NCBI GenBank assembly: GCA_964562455.1
Contig: CAZLTN010000015.1
Location: 1-64,000, forward strand
DNA: 64,000 nucleotides
Direction: 5' to 3'
Source: Ravibacter sp964562455
GTDB taxonomy: Bacteria > Bacteroidota > Bacteroidia > Cytophagales > Spirosomataceae
In this document: positions 51,357 to 60,625 of the stretch, piece after piece
Position numbering within the stretch: position 1 is the first letter of the stretch
Layout: each line of letters begins with the position of its first letter
The notes under the pieces: model-generated
Told to the model about the DNA's origin: nothing
The model's database searches: none
What the model saw: only the letters and a program-made list of their open reading frames with translations
Made by a program: the position numbers and the translations under genes

Positions 51357-51872
51357 TTACTGAAGGTAAGCTCCTTCCTGGTCCGGTTTGCTGAGAATAA
51401 CCTGCACGTGTTCGTTGATGGTAGTGCTGAGGGAATACCCTACATAATCTGCAGAAACGGGATACAGCCTGTGACTCCGGTCCACTACCACCGCTACCTG
51501 CAGCTTCCTGACGCCTTTCTGGAGAAAGGGCTGAAGCGAGAATGTCATTGTCCGGGCGGTATTCAATACCACATCGGCCACTATTACCACATGATCTTCC
51601 AGTACGACTTCGTCGCTGCCGAAATCGATATAGCTCTGTTTCGGAGCATGTACGTCAAAGCGCAGTTCTATCAGCCTGACTGCCATTGGGGAAATGCGGC
51701 TGATCTCTGCCGACAACCGTTTGGCAAACTCATAGCCTTCGCCAACAATCCCGGCAATTACAATTTCTTTTTCCGTAAAATTACGCTCATACACCTCGTA
51801 GGCCATTCTCCTGATCTTCTGTTCAATCTGCAGAGGCGTAAGAATTTTTAGCGGTTCTTCAAAAGCTGACAT
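51357..51872 (-). CDS. Phosphoribosyltransferase-fold protein, PyrR-like
   Basis: A 171-residue type I phosphoribosyltransferase-fold protein. The expected PRPP loop is 'VVIVADVVLNTARTM' (about residues 93-107). Active enzymes such as PyrR have two acidic residues here (VDDVLYTGRT), but the first is replaced by Ala, leaving one Asp. Elements before it ('IAGIVGEGYEFAKRLSAEI') and after it ('VQVAVVVDRSHRLYPVSADYVG' region) match the fold. It may bind PRPP or a nucleotide as a regulator rather than catalyse transfer (inference). It lies 3 bp after the amidotransferase gene and 12 bp before the flavin reductase gene, in one operon. Confidence 0.78.
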   Translation of the reverse strand: MSAFEEPLKILTPLQIEQKIRRMAYEVYERNFTEKEIVIAGIVGEGYEFAKRLSAEISRISPMAVRLIELRFDVHAPKQSYIDFGSDEVVLEDHVVIVADVVLNTARTMTFSLQPFLQKGVRKLQVAVVVDRSHRLYPVSADYVGYSLSTTINEHVQVILSKPDQEGAYLQ

Positions 51873-51875
51873 AGG

Positions 51876-52613
51876 CTAATTCCTTTTTTGCAAATTACTG
51901 AAAAAATTGACAATCCAGCCAGCCGTGGCAACTTCGTCTGTTGGCAGGCTGAGACTGTCGACCCCCCTTGCTACCTTTTCCCCGCCAATCCTTTCCTGCC
52001 GCAATTCCATAAGTGCCCGGTTATAGGAATGCGGGAATTCAGGATGAGCCTGTACCCCAAGCATGGTCTGCCCGACCATCATCATGGCGTTAGGGCAATC
52101 GGCAGCGGAAGCCAGCCTGGTAGCATTTTCAGGCAGCTCTATCACCTGATCCTGGCACATCATGAGCAGGTTAAGCTTGTCCTGGTACGGTTCCATCCAC
52201 CTTTCCCGCGAAAGTATGGTCAATTCATGCACGCCGACACACCAGCCGCCCGCAGATTTATGAACCTTCCCGCCCAGCGCATATCCCAGCATCTGGTGGC
52301 CGAAGCAGACTCCCGTGTAGGGAATTGCATCCCGGTTTAGCGCCCTGACAAAGTCTGCCAGCCTGTGGATCCAGTCTTCGTCGTCATAAACTGAAAAGGA
52401 GGACCCGGTACACAGGTAACCGTCGCATTCATTGGCATTTTCGGGAAAGACCCCGTTGACGACGTCATAGAAGCGGAATTCAATGCCGGAAGATACCTTG
52501 TTGAAAAGGGTAGGGAACATTTCCCGGTAGTCACCGGCTATGTGCCGCAGTTCGGGCCGGACATGATCGCATTCCAATAGCCCTATCGTTAAGGTTGATT
52601 CCATTCGGTTCAT
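51876..52613 (-). CDS. Class I glutamine amidotransferase-like protein
   Basis: A 245-residue stand-alone GATase1 protein of the GMP-synthase-like type. The nucleophile is in 'YTGVCFGHQMLGYALGG' (Cys near residue 102), and the base in 'VQAHPEFPHSY' (His near 192, with the Glu two residues on). Both triad parts are intact. It would release ammonia from glutamine or hydrolyse a gamma-glutamyl bond; no acceptor domain is fused and the partner is unknown. It follows the GT39 gene by 5 bp and precedes the phosphoribosyltransferase gene by 3 bp, so translation is probably coupled. Confidence 0.87.
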   Translation of the reverse strand: MNRMESTLTIGLLECDHVRPELRHIAGDYREMFPTLFNKVSSGIEFRFYDVVNGVFPENANECDGYLCTGSSFSVYDDEDWIHRLADFVRALNRDAIPYTGVCFGHQMLGYALGGKVHKSAGGWCVGVHELTILSRERWMEPYQDKLNLLMMCQDQVIELPENATRLASAADCPNAMMMVGQTMLGVQAHPEFPHSYNRALMELRQERIGGEKVARGVDSLSLPTDEVATAGWIVNFFSNLQKRN

Positions 52614-52618
52614 TCGAT

Positions 52619-54367
52619 TTAAAATCTCATACCGGAAAGATCTGCGAGTTCGAGGTCTTCACCTTTCCGGTGCTGCCGCAGGATGATCTTGTCGATCCTG
52701 ACCGTGTCCAGTACCTGCACATAACGGGCGTCTTTCGGCAGGTAGAGATTGGTCAATTGTGCATCCTGCACTGAAAACGACAGGAAAGTACGTCCCATTT
52801 CATTGAACGGCACCACGCGGGGAGCGCCGTAAAATACGGTATCGCCGGGCTGGTACAGCTTAATGATTTCTTTTGCGGCCTTGTAATAGGGATTAGAAGG
52901 CCTGGGCTCGCTGAAGTAGCCGTATTTTTGGGAACGGTCCTGGTAGAATTCTTTCAGTCTCAACCCGACAAATCCCGATTGGATAAGCATGACTATGGCG
53001 ATCAGCGCACGGAAATCGGCTTTCAGCGTAACAACCAGTTGGGCAAGCAGAGCCAGCAAAATGATAACGTAAGGAAAGGAAAAACCCGAATACCGCTGAG
53101 TCAGGCCGTAGGTATGCCCGTTTTTGAAAGCAAATGCTATGAGAAAAAGGGTAGGTACTACCGACATGATGTAAAGCAGCCAAAGCCGTTTCTTTTCTGA
53201 CGGCGAGGCCCGTTTGTGTACGATCGGGAACAGCGAAATGAGCAGCATGGACACCGAAAAGATCACAAACTGCAGCTTGTTCTGAGAATAGAAAAGCATT
53301 GGAGAAAAAGCCGCAATGCCCAGCACGATACTTCTTTTTTTCAGCGACCAGGAGTTGAAGACACGGCTGTGGAAAAGAAGGATCAGGATCATTCCCGAAA
53401 TCACCGCCAGGATGATGTTCTTCTTGCCTGTCAACGCATCGCTCAGGCCGTTCATGAACGGGAGAAGGTCCGTGAAAATGGGAATTGATTTTTGAATCAC
53501 GTTGGCGGGAGTAGCAGGGAGGACAGTGCCGTACGGGTTGTTGTAGGGCATTGTTTCGGCTACCCGCTTATATTCCTTTGCCTGGTAATCGAGGGTGTAC
53601 AAAGTCCATTGACCGCCGCCGTACATCAGCCACCACGCGAGGCCCGTCATGGCCAGCCCGCCGGCCAGCAGTAGGCGGAACCAGTACCTGGCTTTCAGGA
53701 AAAAGAGCGCGTAAAGGCCATGCCCGATAAAAACCGAAACCGTCAGGAAATGAGAAAGAGGGCATAGAAAGGAACTCACGATATAACCCGCATAATCACC
53801 CGGGCTCCGGCGTCCGACATTCTCATTTTCCACTATTTTCAGGAAGTAATAAGTGCTGAGCAGCGTCAGGAAAAAAGTGAGCGAATAGTTTCTTGCCTGG
53901 TGGCTGTATGCAATAAAAAAAGGTTCGACAGCTACGATCGCTGCGGCTATCAGCGCGGTAGTTACGGAAAAATGCCGCCTGGCAAAGGCATAGGTAAGAA
54001 GAATGATCAGTACGCTGAAGAACGCAGAAAATGATCTTGCCGAGTAGTCGGATATACCAAACATGTCCATCCATATATGAAGAAGCAGGTAATAGAAGGG
54101 GCTGTTCCCTATGTCGCTTCTCGTCATGGCTTCGTAGTAGTCGGCCAGCGTTTTGGGCGCCCAGAAATCGGCAGGAGTAAAGGAGGGTTGGGTAAATACT
54201 TCTTTCTGGTTGGCTCCCTCAAGCACAATTCCCTGGCTGATTACCATCGTACTTTTTTCGTCGAAAAAAATACTGTAAGTGTCAAGTCTGTAAAACCTGA
54301 GCAATATGCCGGCTAAAATGATCCCGCACAGGATTAGTGAAGAGCGGGCGGATAAAAGATCTTTCAT
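52619..54367 (-). CDS. Family 39-type (GT-C) membrane glycosyltransferase
   Basis: A 582-residue polytopic protein with about 11-12 helices. Near the N-terminus 'FYRLDTYSIFFDEKSTM' (about residues 25-41) places the acidic pair of the first extracytoplasmic loop, as in ArnT- and PMT-type enzymes. The C-terminal 140 residues form an extracytoplasmic domain. Such enzymes move a sugar from a polyprenyl-phosphate donor to lipid A, a glycan or a protein on the outer face of the inner membrane. The acceptor is unknown. It heads the operon continuing into the amidotransferase, phosphoribosyltransferase and flavin reductase genes; the functional link to those soluble enzymes is not evident. Confidence 0.85.
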   Translation of the reverse strand: MKDLLSARSSLILCGIILAGILLRFYRLDTYSIFFDEKSTMVISQGIVLEGANQKEVFTQPSFTPADFWAPKTLADYYEAMTRSDIGNSPFYYLLLHIWMDMFGISDYSARSFSAFFSVLIILLTYAFARRHFSVTTALIAAAIVAVEPFFIAYSHQARNYSLTFFLTLLSTYYFLKIVENENVGRRSPGDYAGYIVSSFLCPLSHFLTVSVFIGHGLYALFFLKARYWFRLLLAGGLAMTGLAWWLMYGGGQWTLYTLDYQAKEYKRVAETMPYNNPYGTVLPATPANVIQKSIPIFTDLLPFMNGLSDALTGKKNIILAVISGMILILLFHSRVFNSWSLKKRSIVLGIAAFSPMLFYSQNKLQFVIFSVSMLLISLFPIVHKRASPSEKKRLWLLYIMSVVPTLFLIAFAFKNGHTYGLTQRYSGFSFPYVIILLALLAQLVVTLKADFRALIAIVMLIQSGFVGLRLKEFYQDRSQKYGYFSEPRPSNPYYKAAKEIIKLYQPGDTVFYGAPRVVPFNEMGRTFLSFSVQDAQLTNLYLPKDARYVQVLDTVRIDKIILRQHRKGEDLELADLSGMRF

Positions 54368-54416
54368 TCAACTGAGGTACACGAAATGAAGTGTCAAAGC
54401 TAGTAATTAATAATTT

Positions 54417-56447
54417 TCAAATCTTCAGAACCGTCAATTCCACCCTCCTGTTCTGCCTGCGGGAATCTTCCGTAAGGTTGTTGGTAACCGGTCGCGAGGA
54501 ACCCCAGGCTTTGATCCGGATGCGTTCCGGCCCGATCCCTTTTGATTCGAGGAAAAGCTTTACATTCTTTACACGTTCCTCAGAAAGAGCGAGATTTTTG
54601 TTGAAATCACCCTGGTTATCGGTGTGCCCTTCGAGCAGGATTTCCATGCCGGAATATTCTTTCATAAGGTCCACCAGTGCCATCAGCTCCTGCTGCGATC
54701 CGGCTTCCAGCCGGGAGCTGCTCTGTGCAAAACGGACCTGGTTCAGCGGAAGCCGGCGCCCGCTCTTTACGGGTACCAGGGCGATATTCCGGGTAGCCGT
54801 CATGTCCGCGGACCTGGGAATCGTTAGTTCTTCATAGTAAGGGAAATAACCCGGGCTCGTTGCCGACAGTGAAAGCGTACTGTCATAAGGCATCAGCAGA
54901 CGGTATTCCCCGGTTTCGGCCTCCGGCACAGCGTCGGCAATGGTCTTCGATTTGTCTGGGGTAAAAAGCCCTACCTGCCCCGCTATGGCTGCCCCGGTTT
55001 CCTTGTCGGTAAGTTTCCCGTTCAAGGCTACAAGGACCTGCGGGCTTATCGACGGGTAGAGTGGTATCCGGTAAAGGTCGTCTGACTGGCTGGCCGGGTT
55101 AAAAGAGCTCATATAGGCATATTCGCCGGAGGCAGGAATGGAAAAAAAACTATCCCAGCCGGATGAATTGATTGCAGGGCCGAGATTGAGAGGTTTGGAC
55201 CAGTTCAGCCAGGTATCGTCCAGGCGCCGCGAAACGAATATATCCCCGCTGCCGAACCCCCTGTGCCCCGCCGACGTGAAATACAGCGTTTTGTTATCGG
55301 CTGCAAGAAAGGGAGCCCCTTCGTAGTCGGCAGTATTGATAACGGGCCCCAGGTTTAAGGGGATGGTCCAGGAACCCGCTGCTTTTTTAAAGCTGACATA
55401 AAGGTCCTTGCTGCCATACGTGTCGCGGCGCTGAACCGACAATATGATTACGTTTTCGGCCGGAGAAACGGTCATTTCCGTGTTTTTCGGGCGCTGGTCG
55501 TTATAATGGTCTTCAATCTGGAAACTCACCGGGAACGACCATCCTGACCTGGTAAGAAACGATTTCGAGAAACCCTCTACCATACTGCCGTCTTCCTGGT
55601 AGGCGTTCAGCAGGTACAGCGTTTTCCCGTTTGCGGAAATGCCCAGTACGGCGTTGTCCCCCGTATTGTTTATCGGAGGACCTATATTTTCCGCCGGCCC
55701 CCATTCTCCGTTAGCCCGTTTCGAGGAAACCCAGACATCCTGCCTGCGTGAATTCCCGATGTTGTCAGGGTGCTCCCGGGTAAAATAAAGTGTAGAGCCG
55801 TCAGGAGAAATGACAGGCGCAATTTCCCTGCCTTTCGAATTGATAGCCGGTCCGAGGGGTGTTTTCACCATCCCGGGGGGAAGATCGCCGGCAACTTCGA
55901 CGCTGATGTCGACCGGCCGGTCTGATTCGGTTATGCCGATAGCGTCGATCTGGTTATAACCTCCTACAAGGGAAGCATTCATGACCAGTTTCAGCGCATT
56001 GATCCTGACTTCAGGTGCAAGGCCCGGAGTGAGCGTCAGGAGGCGGCCTGTCTCCCGGTTCCCTTTCAACTGGCCCGGCGAAGCCACCATGTGTTCCTTA
56101 CCCGAAGGCTCGTACAGGTAAACGGCAGTGAGTGCGCCGGGATTGAAATTCTCGACGATCAGTACCTGGCGGGGGTATATGGCACGCGCGAAGCCCACTT
56201 TTACCCACTCTTCGGAGTTTGCGTCGGCCTCGGCCGGGCTCCACGCGTTGGGGCTGTCCCCCGTGTGAGGAAATTTTTCCGGTTGCCCCAGTAGCTGGAC
56301 TGCCCGGTACTGCCGGCCATAGGAGCCGGGACGATGTTCAGAAGAAAACCCCAGCAGCTTACCGGCCCATAAAACGTCCTGTCCATTTGAACGGCATACA
56401 AGCCCAAATGAAAAAAGCAAGGTCAATATGAAAACCCTTGAGGACAA
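54417..56447 (-). CDS. PD40-propeller OmpA-family protein
   Basis: A 676-residue exported protein. A signal peptide (about residues 1-22) is followed by a beta-sandwich-like region (to about 190). Next come PD40/WD40-like blades (about 200-460: 'PVISPDGSTLYFTREHPDN', 'GISANGKTLYLLNAY', 'PFLAADNKTLYFTSAGHRG', 'FFSIPASGEYAYMSSF'), a carboxypeptidase-regulatory-like domain (about 470-555), and a C-terminal OmpA domain (about 570-676: 'ILLEGHTDNQGDFNKNLALSEERV', 'RRQNRRVELTVLK'). This layout is common in Bacteroidota and is related to PorE-like proteins of the type IX secretion system, which bind peptidoglycan. The exact role is unknown. It lies 49 bp upstream of the GT39 gene. Confidence 0.9.
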   Translation of the reverse strand: MSSRVFILTLLFSFGLVCRSNGQDVLWAGKLLGFSSEHRPGSYGRQYRAVQLLGQPEKFPHTGDSPNAWSPAEADANSEEWVKVGFARAIYPRQVLIVENFNPGALTAVYLYEPSGKEHMVASPGQLKGNRETGRLLTLTPGLAPEVRINALKLVMNASLVGGYNQIDAIGITESDRPVDISVEVAGDLPPGMVKTPLGPAINSKGREIAPVISPDGSTLYFTREHPDNIGNSRRQDVWVSSKRANGEWGPAENIGPPINNTGDNAVLGISANGKTLYLLNAYQEDGSMVEGFSKSFLTRSGWSFPVSFQIEDHYNDQRPKNTEMTVSPAENVIILSVQRRDTYGSKDLYVSFKKAAGSWTIPLNLGPVINTADYEGAPFLAADNKTLYFTSAGHRGFGSGDIFVSRRLDDTWLNWSKPLNLGPAINSSGWDSFFSIPASGEYAYMSSFNPASQSDDLYRIPLYPSISPQVLVALNGKLTDKETGAAIAGQVGLFTPDKSKTIADAVPEAETGEYRLLMPYDSTLSLSATSPGYFPYYEELTIPRSADMTATRNIALVPVKSGRRLPLNQVRFAQSSSRLEAGSQQELMALVDLMKEYSGMEILLEGHTDNQGDFNKNLALSEERVKNVKLFLESKGIGPERIRIKAWGSSRPVTNNLTEDSRRQNRRVELTVLKI

Positions 56448-56489
56448 TAATGGATGTCTTATTAATGGACTGGTATGAACCTGAGGTGA

Positions 56490-57431
56490 TTACAATGCGG
56501 GTGTGATGGTAATGTTGCGGTATTCAACAGCTCCGTGGTCACCCTGGATCATAAGAGGCCCGGGAGCGCCTTCATTGCTGTCGAGAGCTCCGCCCGTTAT
56601 ACCCGGAATTTCCTGTGGATGTATGATCGTCTTTCCGTTCAAAGCAACTGTTACCAGCCTTCCCGTAAGTGTTACGTCGAGCGTCTGCCATTCCCCGGCA
56701 GGCTTGGCCGGTAGCTCCACAGGAATGATGAAGCCATAGATAGCTCCCAACTGGTCGTATTCAGGCTCTGCTCCATAGCTGTCCGTAACCTGGATTTCAT
56801 AGCGGCCTCTAAGGTAGATACCGCTGTTGCTTCCTTTCGGGATACGGAATTCCAGGTGAAGCTTGAAATCCTCGAATTTGGATTCGCTTGCCAGGTTGGC
56901 TCCGGACTTGGGATTGCTGAGAACTCCGTTTTTAACTACCCAGTTATTGTCTTTGCCAAGCGCTTTCCAGCCATCCAGGGAGTTGGCTTTGATGAGCTCC
57001 ACCGGTTTTCCCCATGCGGGAGCTTTGTCTCTTTTCAACTTCGGCGCCCTCTGGCCGGTCCAGTTATAAGTTTCACCTTCCGGAGAAACCATCGTGCCTG
57101 ATATTTTATCTCCGTCCACTTTTCCCGATATCCTGACATCTTTCTCACCTTTTTCCCATTGAGGCGGAATCGAGAAGCTGAACTCCCCGTCCTTGAAATG
57201 AACTACCGAAACCGGACGGGCGCTACCTGAAGTGCTGACAAATTGCCCGATCAGCGTGTTATAACCGGAATGCCGTACCTCCAGCCATGAAGGAAGCTTT
57301 GTGCCTTTCATGTCAATGGTTATATCCCAGCGGCCTTCGATCGGCGGCTTTGCTCCTGCCGGAGGCGTACAAAAAAACAGGCTAAAAACAGTTGCTAACC
57401 CTACAATGTTCCTGGAGAAATTTGTCATCAT
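56490..57431 (-). CDS. DUF1080 (3-keto-disaccharide hydrolase-like) protein
   Basis: A 313-residue exported protein from the chosen start 'MMTNFSRN' (57431); an ATG 57 bp upstream adds a stretch that does not look like a signal. The signal peptide covers about residues 1-26 (cut after 'PPAGA'). The C-terminal DUF1080 lectin-like domain (about 135-313) has 'SLDGWKALGKDNNWVVKNGVLSNPKSGANLASESKFEDFKLHLEFRIPKGSNSGIYLRGRYEIQV' as recognisable parts, of which 'SNSGIYLRGRYEIQV' is the classic core. Members hydrolyse 3-keto-disaccharides or bind sugars. The N-terminal region is a separate beta domain. It is divergent from the TPR gene. Confidence 0.9.
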   Translation of the reverse strand: MMTNFSRNIVGLATVFSLFFCTPPAGAKPPIEGRWDITIDMKGTKLPSWLEVRHSGYNTLIGQFVSTSGSARPVSVVHFKDGEFSFSIPPQWEKGEKDVRISGKVDGDKISGTMVSPEGETYNWTGQRAPKLKRDKAPAWGKPVELIKANSLDGWKALGKDNNWVVKNGVLSNPKSGANLASESKFEDFKLHLEFRIPKGSNSGIYLRGRYEIQVTDSYGAEPEYDQLGAIYGFIIPVELPAKPAGEWQTLDVTLTGRLVTVALNGKTIIHPQEIPGITGGALDSNEGAPGPLMIQGDHGAVEYRNITITPAL

Positions 57432-57609
57432 GATTTTTTGGTTTAATCGGCTTCCGGTACAGAATTTATGAAAGTGTCTGAAAAGCATTTCTTTTTTAAG
57501 ATCTCTATCTTCCTTTTTCCGGATTTACAAATATAGCAATTGACGGGAAAGCTTCTTTACTTCCCGGTCGGCGCAACCGACAACTTATGGCTATGTCATA
57601 CATTTTTTT

Positions 57610-57617
57610 TATGTTTG
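57610..57617 (+). promoter_or_regulatory. TAnnTTTG -7 box upstream of the TPR gene
   Basis: TATGTTTG lies about 60 bp before the chosen ATG at 57678. It supports that start over the GTG at 57645, although the -33 region has only a poor match. Confidence 0.4.
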
Positions 57618-57677
57618 TTATGAGCTACTCATCAGACTGTCAGGGTGTACTTCAGCGGCATCATATCGGGTTCGGGA

Positions 57678-59942
57678 ATGTCGCCGGCTATCGCCGGAAC
57701 GATGTTGTTTTGTCTTGCGGTTATTTTTAGCGGCATAGCAAAAAGCCAGTCTTTTGAAAAAAGTGAAAAGCAGCTTTCTGCCCTGTTACCGGAATTCAAC
57801 CGGGCTTTCGGGGAGAATAATCCTGCCCTCCTGAAGCAGGGCAGGTATCTGAAAAAGCTCAGCAGGCTCAGGCGTACCTTTTCCGATTATCATGCATCTG
57901 CTTACCTGGCGGAAGATTCGGTTGCGCGCCTGCATAACGAATCGATACTCATGGCTTTGTCGGGGCTCCATCACAAAGCCTCACAGCAGATGTCCTCCGT
58001 CAACGGGGGAACGGAGCAGGCCCTCGTAGCCTATCACAGGGGGCTTGTCAACCTTTTGTCGGGAGATTTTGCAAGCGCAGTACACGATCTGGAAAACAGC
58101 AGTCAGCCCAATGCAGCGCTGAACAATATGGTCGCGTCGGGCAGGCTGCCGGGAATAAAAAGTACAGCAGCCCTTACGAAAGGGGCTCTTAATTCCGCTG
58201 ATCCTAAAGGGAAGCTGAGTTATAACAGAGGGGTTTTGTTGTCGCGGGCCGGAGATAGTCATGGTGCAATTGCAGACTTTACCGCCGCAATTGCCCAAAG
58301 CGATCAACCGGCATACAGGATGGCAAGAGGAGATGTCCTGATGGCCGCGGGAAAGGCTGACGAAGCCCGTTCCGATTTTAAAATGCTCGCCGGGAAGCAC
58401 CCGAAAGCGATGGTGAGGCTCGGCAATACGCTGGTCCGGCAGGGCGAGTTTTCACAGGCCCGGCAGACCTTCCGGGCTTATTTGAAAACAAAAGACAAGG
58501 CTCACAGGAATGAAGCGATTTTGGGGCTTGCGAATGCCCTCTACGGTGAAAAAGAGTATGCTGAGGCGAAAAAGTATTATGAAATGCTGGCTTCGTATAA
58601 GCCCCTGGCTGCTGCGGGGCAGCAGGGTATGGCTAACATTGCGCTTACTGAGCGCCGCTATGGAAGGGCAAAAGCCATCTTCGAAGGACTGATCTCGAAG
58701 GATCCTGCCGGTAGCGGGTCCGCTTACCTGGGGAGGGCAGTGGCCAGGTATGGCCTGGGCGATTACAGCGGTGCCCTTGCCGATTTTTCTAAAGCCGATA
58801 CCTTGATAGATCTATCACGGAAGGAAACGGCCGATATCCTGGTTTGCCGTGGATATTCCAATTATTTTCTCGGCCATATCGATGCGGCCGGAGCAGATTT
58901 TGAGCGCGCGGTAAAGCTGGATGCCGGCAGGTATGAGGCTCTCGCCGGGCTAGGTAAGATAGAAATAGACCGGCGCAAATATGCCGAAGCAGGAAAATTC
59001 CTGAATGCAGCCCTGGGTTATGAAAAGAATTATGACCGGCTCTGGACCAACTACGGGAACCTTCTCATGCATTTCGGTATGTATGGAAAGGCGTTCGCCG
59101 TATTCAATACAGCCGTTAAGCTCAACCCGGTCAGCCTGAATGCCCAGAACGGCCGTGGTATCACCCTATTGGAACAGGATATGCTGGAAGAGGCCAGATC
59201 GCTGTTCGACAGTCTTGTGAGGACCAACCGTGCGCGGCCTTTCCTGTTGAATAACAGGGGTATCGTGAATGCATACCTGGGGAACAGGTCCAGCCAGTAC
59301 GGAGAGCAGAAAAGTGCGGACAAGAGCTATAAGCTAGCCGGGAATGATTTTAATCTTGCGCTTGATGCCGACCCGGCCAGGAAATTTTACCATGTGAACA
59401 AAGGGAATGTTTTCAGGTACTGGCAGCAATATGATGATGCCAGGCTGAGCTACCAGTCGTATCAGGATAAGAGCGCCCTCAATAACACCGCTGTCATGTA
59501 TGCGGGCCTGGAACGCCTGAAAGATGCCAGATATTATATGGGGGTAGCGCTGCAGATTGATTCTACCCATCGTGCTTTCAGGTACAATATGAATATGCTG
59601 GTCCGCGACGGCGGCAGGGCAAAGGAAATGGCCCGGTTTGTAGCTTCTGCGAAGGATACAGGCCCTTATTCGGAGATCAGCCTGAAGTACAGCCTGGACG
59701 GGTATGTCACCCTATATCTTTACGACTATGAATATGAAAATATGCTTTTCCCCGGCAGGCATCACCTGCCGGCGCCGCTGAAAGAGATCACGGAAGATTA
59801 TCTTATCCCGGAGTTCGATTTCCGGTTTCTGCCCTATACGGACAAAAAAGCGGAGGTTTCCAGGAAAAAAACGGTCAGGAACCCCAGGGTCAGACTAAAA
59901 GGAAGAGGAAGGAGCGGTACGAAGTGCCCGGTACTCTTTTAG
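57678..59942 (+). CDS. Large TPR-repeat exported protein
   Basis: A 754-residue protein from the ATG at 57678 ('MSPAIAGTM'); a GTG at 57645 would add 11 residues. A signal peptide spans about residues 1-24 (cut near 'AKSQS'). The remainder is a long solenoid of about 15 tetratricopeptide-like repeats, such as 'YNRGVLLSRAGDSHGAIADFTAAIAQ', 'GNTLVRQGEFSQARQTFRAYL', 'GRAVARYGLGDYSGALADFSKA' and 'YGNLLMHFGMYGKAFAVFNTAVKLN'. It ends in a basic Lys/Arg-rich tail after about residue 730. It probably serves as a periplasmic protein scaffold; nothing catalytic is seen. It converges on the oxidase subunit III gene with a 2-bp gap. Confidence 0.85.
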   Translation: MSPAIAGTMLFCLAVIFSGIAKSQSFEKSEKQLSALLPEFNRAFGENNPALLKQGRYLKKLSRLRRTFSDYHASAYLAEDSVARLHNESILMALSGLHHKASQQMSSVNGGTEQALVAYHRGLVNLLSGDFASAVHDLENSSQPNAALNNMVASGRLPGIKSTAALTKGALNSADPKGKLSYNRGVLLSRAGDSHGAIADFTAAIAQSDQPAYRMARGDVLMAAGKADEARSDFKMLAGKHPKAMVRLGNTLVRQGEFSQARQTFRAYLKTKDKAHRNEAILGLANALYGEKEYAEAKKYYEMLASYKPLAAAGQQGMANIALTERRYGRAKAIFEGLISKDPAGSGSAYLGRAVARYGLGDYSGALADFSKADTLIDLSRKETADILVCRGYSNYFLGHIDAAGADFERAVKLDAGRYEALAGLGKIEIDRRKYAEAGKFLNAALGYEKNYDRLWTNYGNLLMHFGMYGKAFAVFNTAVKLNPVSLNAQNGRGITLLEQDMLEEARSLFDSLVRTNRARPFLLNNRGIVNAYLGNRSSQYGEQKSADKSYKLAGNDFNLALDADPARKFYHVNKGNVFRYWQQYDDARLSYQSYQDKSALNNTAVMYAGLERLKDARYYMGVALQIDSTHRAFRYNMNMLVRDGGRAKEMARFVASAKDTGPYSEISLKYSLDGYVTLYLYDYEYENMLFPGRHHLPAPLKEITEDYLIPEFDFRFLPYTDKKAEVSRKKTVRNPRVRLKGRGRSGTKCPVLF

Positions 59943-59944
59943 AA

Positions 59945-60589
59945 TCAGATCGTTACCGTGGTGTGGTGCGCTGAAGGAAGGAGCAGGAACAGCATCATAA
60001 AAAACAAGGCGAGCCATAGACCGCCGATAAAATGCCAGTATATGCTCAGTAACCTGATACGGATGAGATTCGGTCCGTTTACACTGTATACAAAAGCATC
60101 GATATAGGTAGTGTTCCGGAGTGCTTCCGTCAGCAGGATTCCCAGGAAGCCCAACCCACCCAGGATATGCAGGAAGTGTAACCCGGTGATCAGGTATACA
60201 AAAGAAAGTGAAGATTTGTTGGAAACGGATTCAGCCATTTCAAACAGCTCCAGCCAACCTACCGACTGCGTTATGGTAAAAATAACGCCTAAGATAAATG
60301 TAAGCGCCAGGCAGATACGGTAGTGCCTGAAACGCTCGGTCCTGAAGGCAAGAACGGCCTCGAAAAGCGTCACGCTGCTTGAAAAAATAAGAAGCGAGCT
60401 AAGCCAGAAAGCGCCTGGCATGGAAATTTCCGTCCATCCGAGTGATTCTCTCCGGATAAAAGAAATTGCTATTAAAGTAATAAATATCAGTGAACTGCCT
60501 GCAAGGCCTAACCACATCATGAACTGATAGGGCTCCTTCTGACGGGTTAACAGCCCGCCTTTGGCCTGCGTTGAGTAATTAGTAGACAC
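59945..60589 (-). CDS. Heme-copper oxidase subunit III-like
   Basis: A 214-residue membrane protein with five or six helices. Subunit III marks are 'FLHILGGLGFLGIL' and 'LLSIYWHFIGGLWLALFFMMLF' near the C-terminus, including the conserved Trp-His. Subunit III stabilises aa3- or bo3-type terminal oxidases and protects the catalytic subunit from turnover inactivation. The length fits the short five-helix form. No subunit I or II gene is nearby; the gene is last in an operon purM, M28 peptidase, ispE, oxidase III, separated from ispE by 36 bp, so it may be an orphan copy. Confidence 0.88.
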   Translation of the reverse strand: MSTNYSTQAKGGLLTRQKEPYQFMMWLGLAGSSLIFITLIAISFIRRESLGWTEISMPGAFWLSSLLIFSSSVTLFEAVLAFRTERFRHYRICLALTFILGVIFTITQSVGWLELFEMAESVSNKSSLSFVYLITGLHFLHILGGLGFLGILLTEALRNTTYIDAFVYSVNGPNLIRIRLLSIYWHFIGGLWLALFFMMLFLLLPSAHHTTVTI

Positions 60590-60625
60590 GTGGTTTATAT
60601 TGGAATATACGTTTCTTTATCAAAT

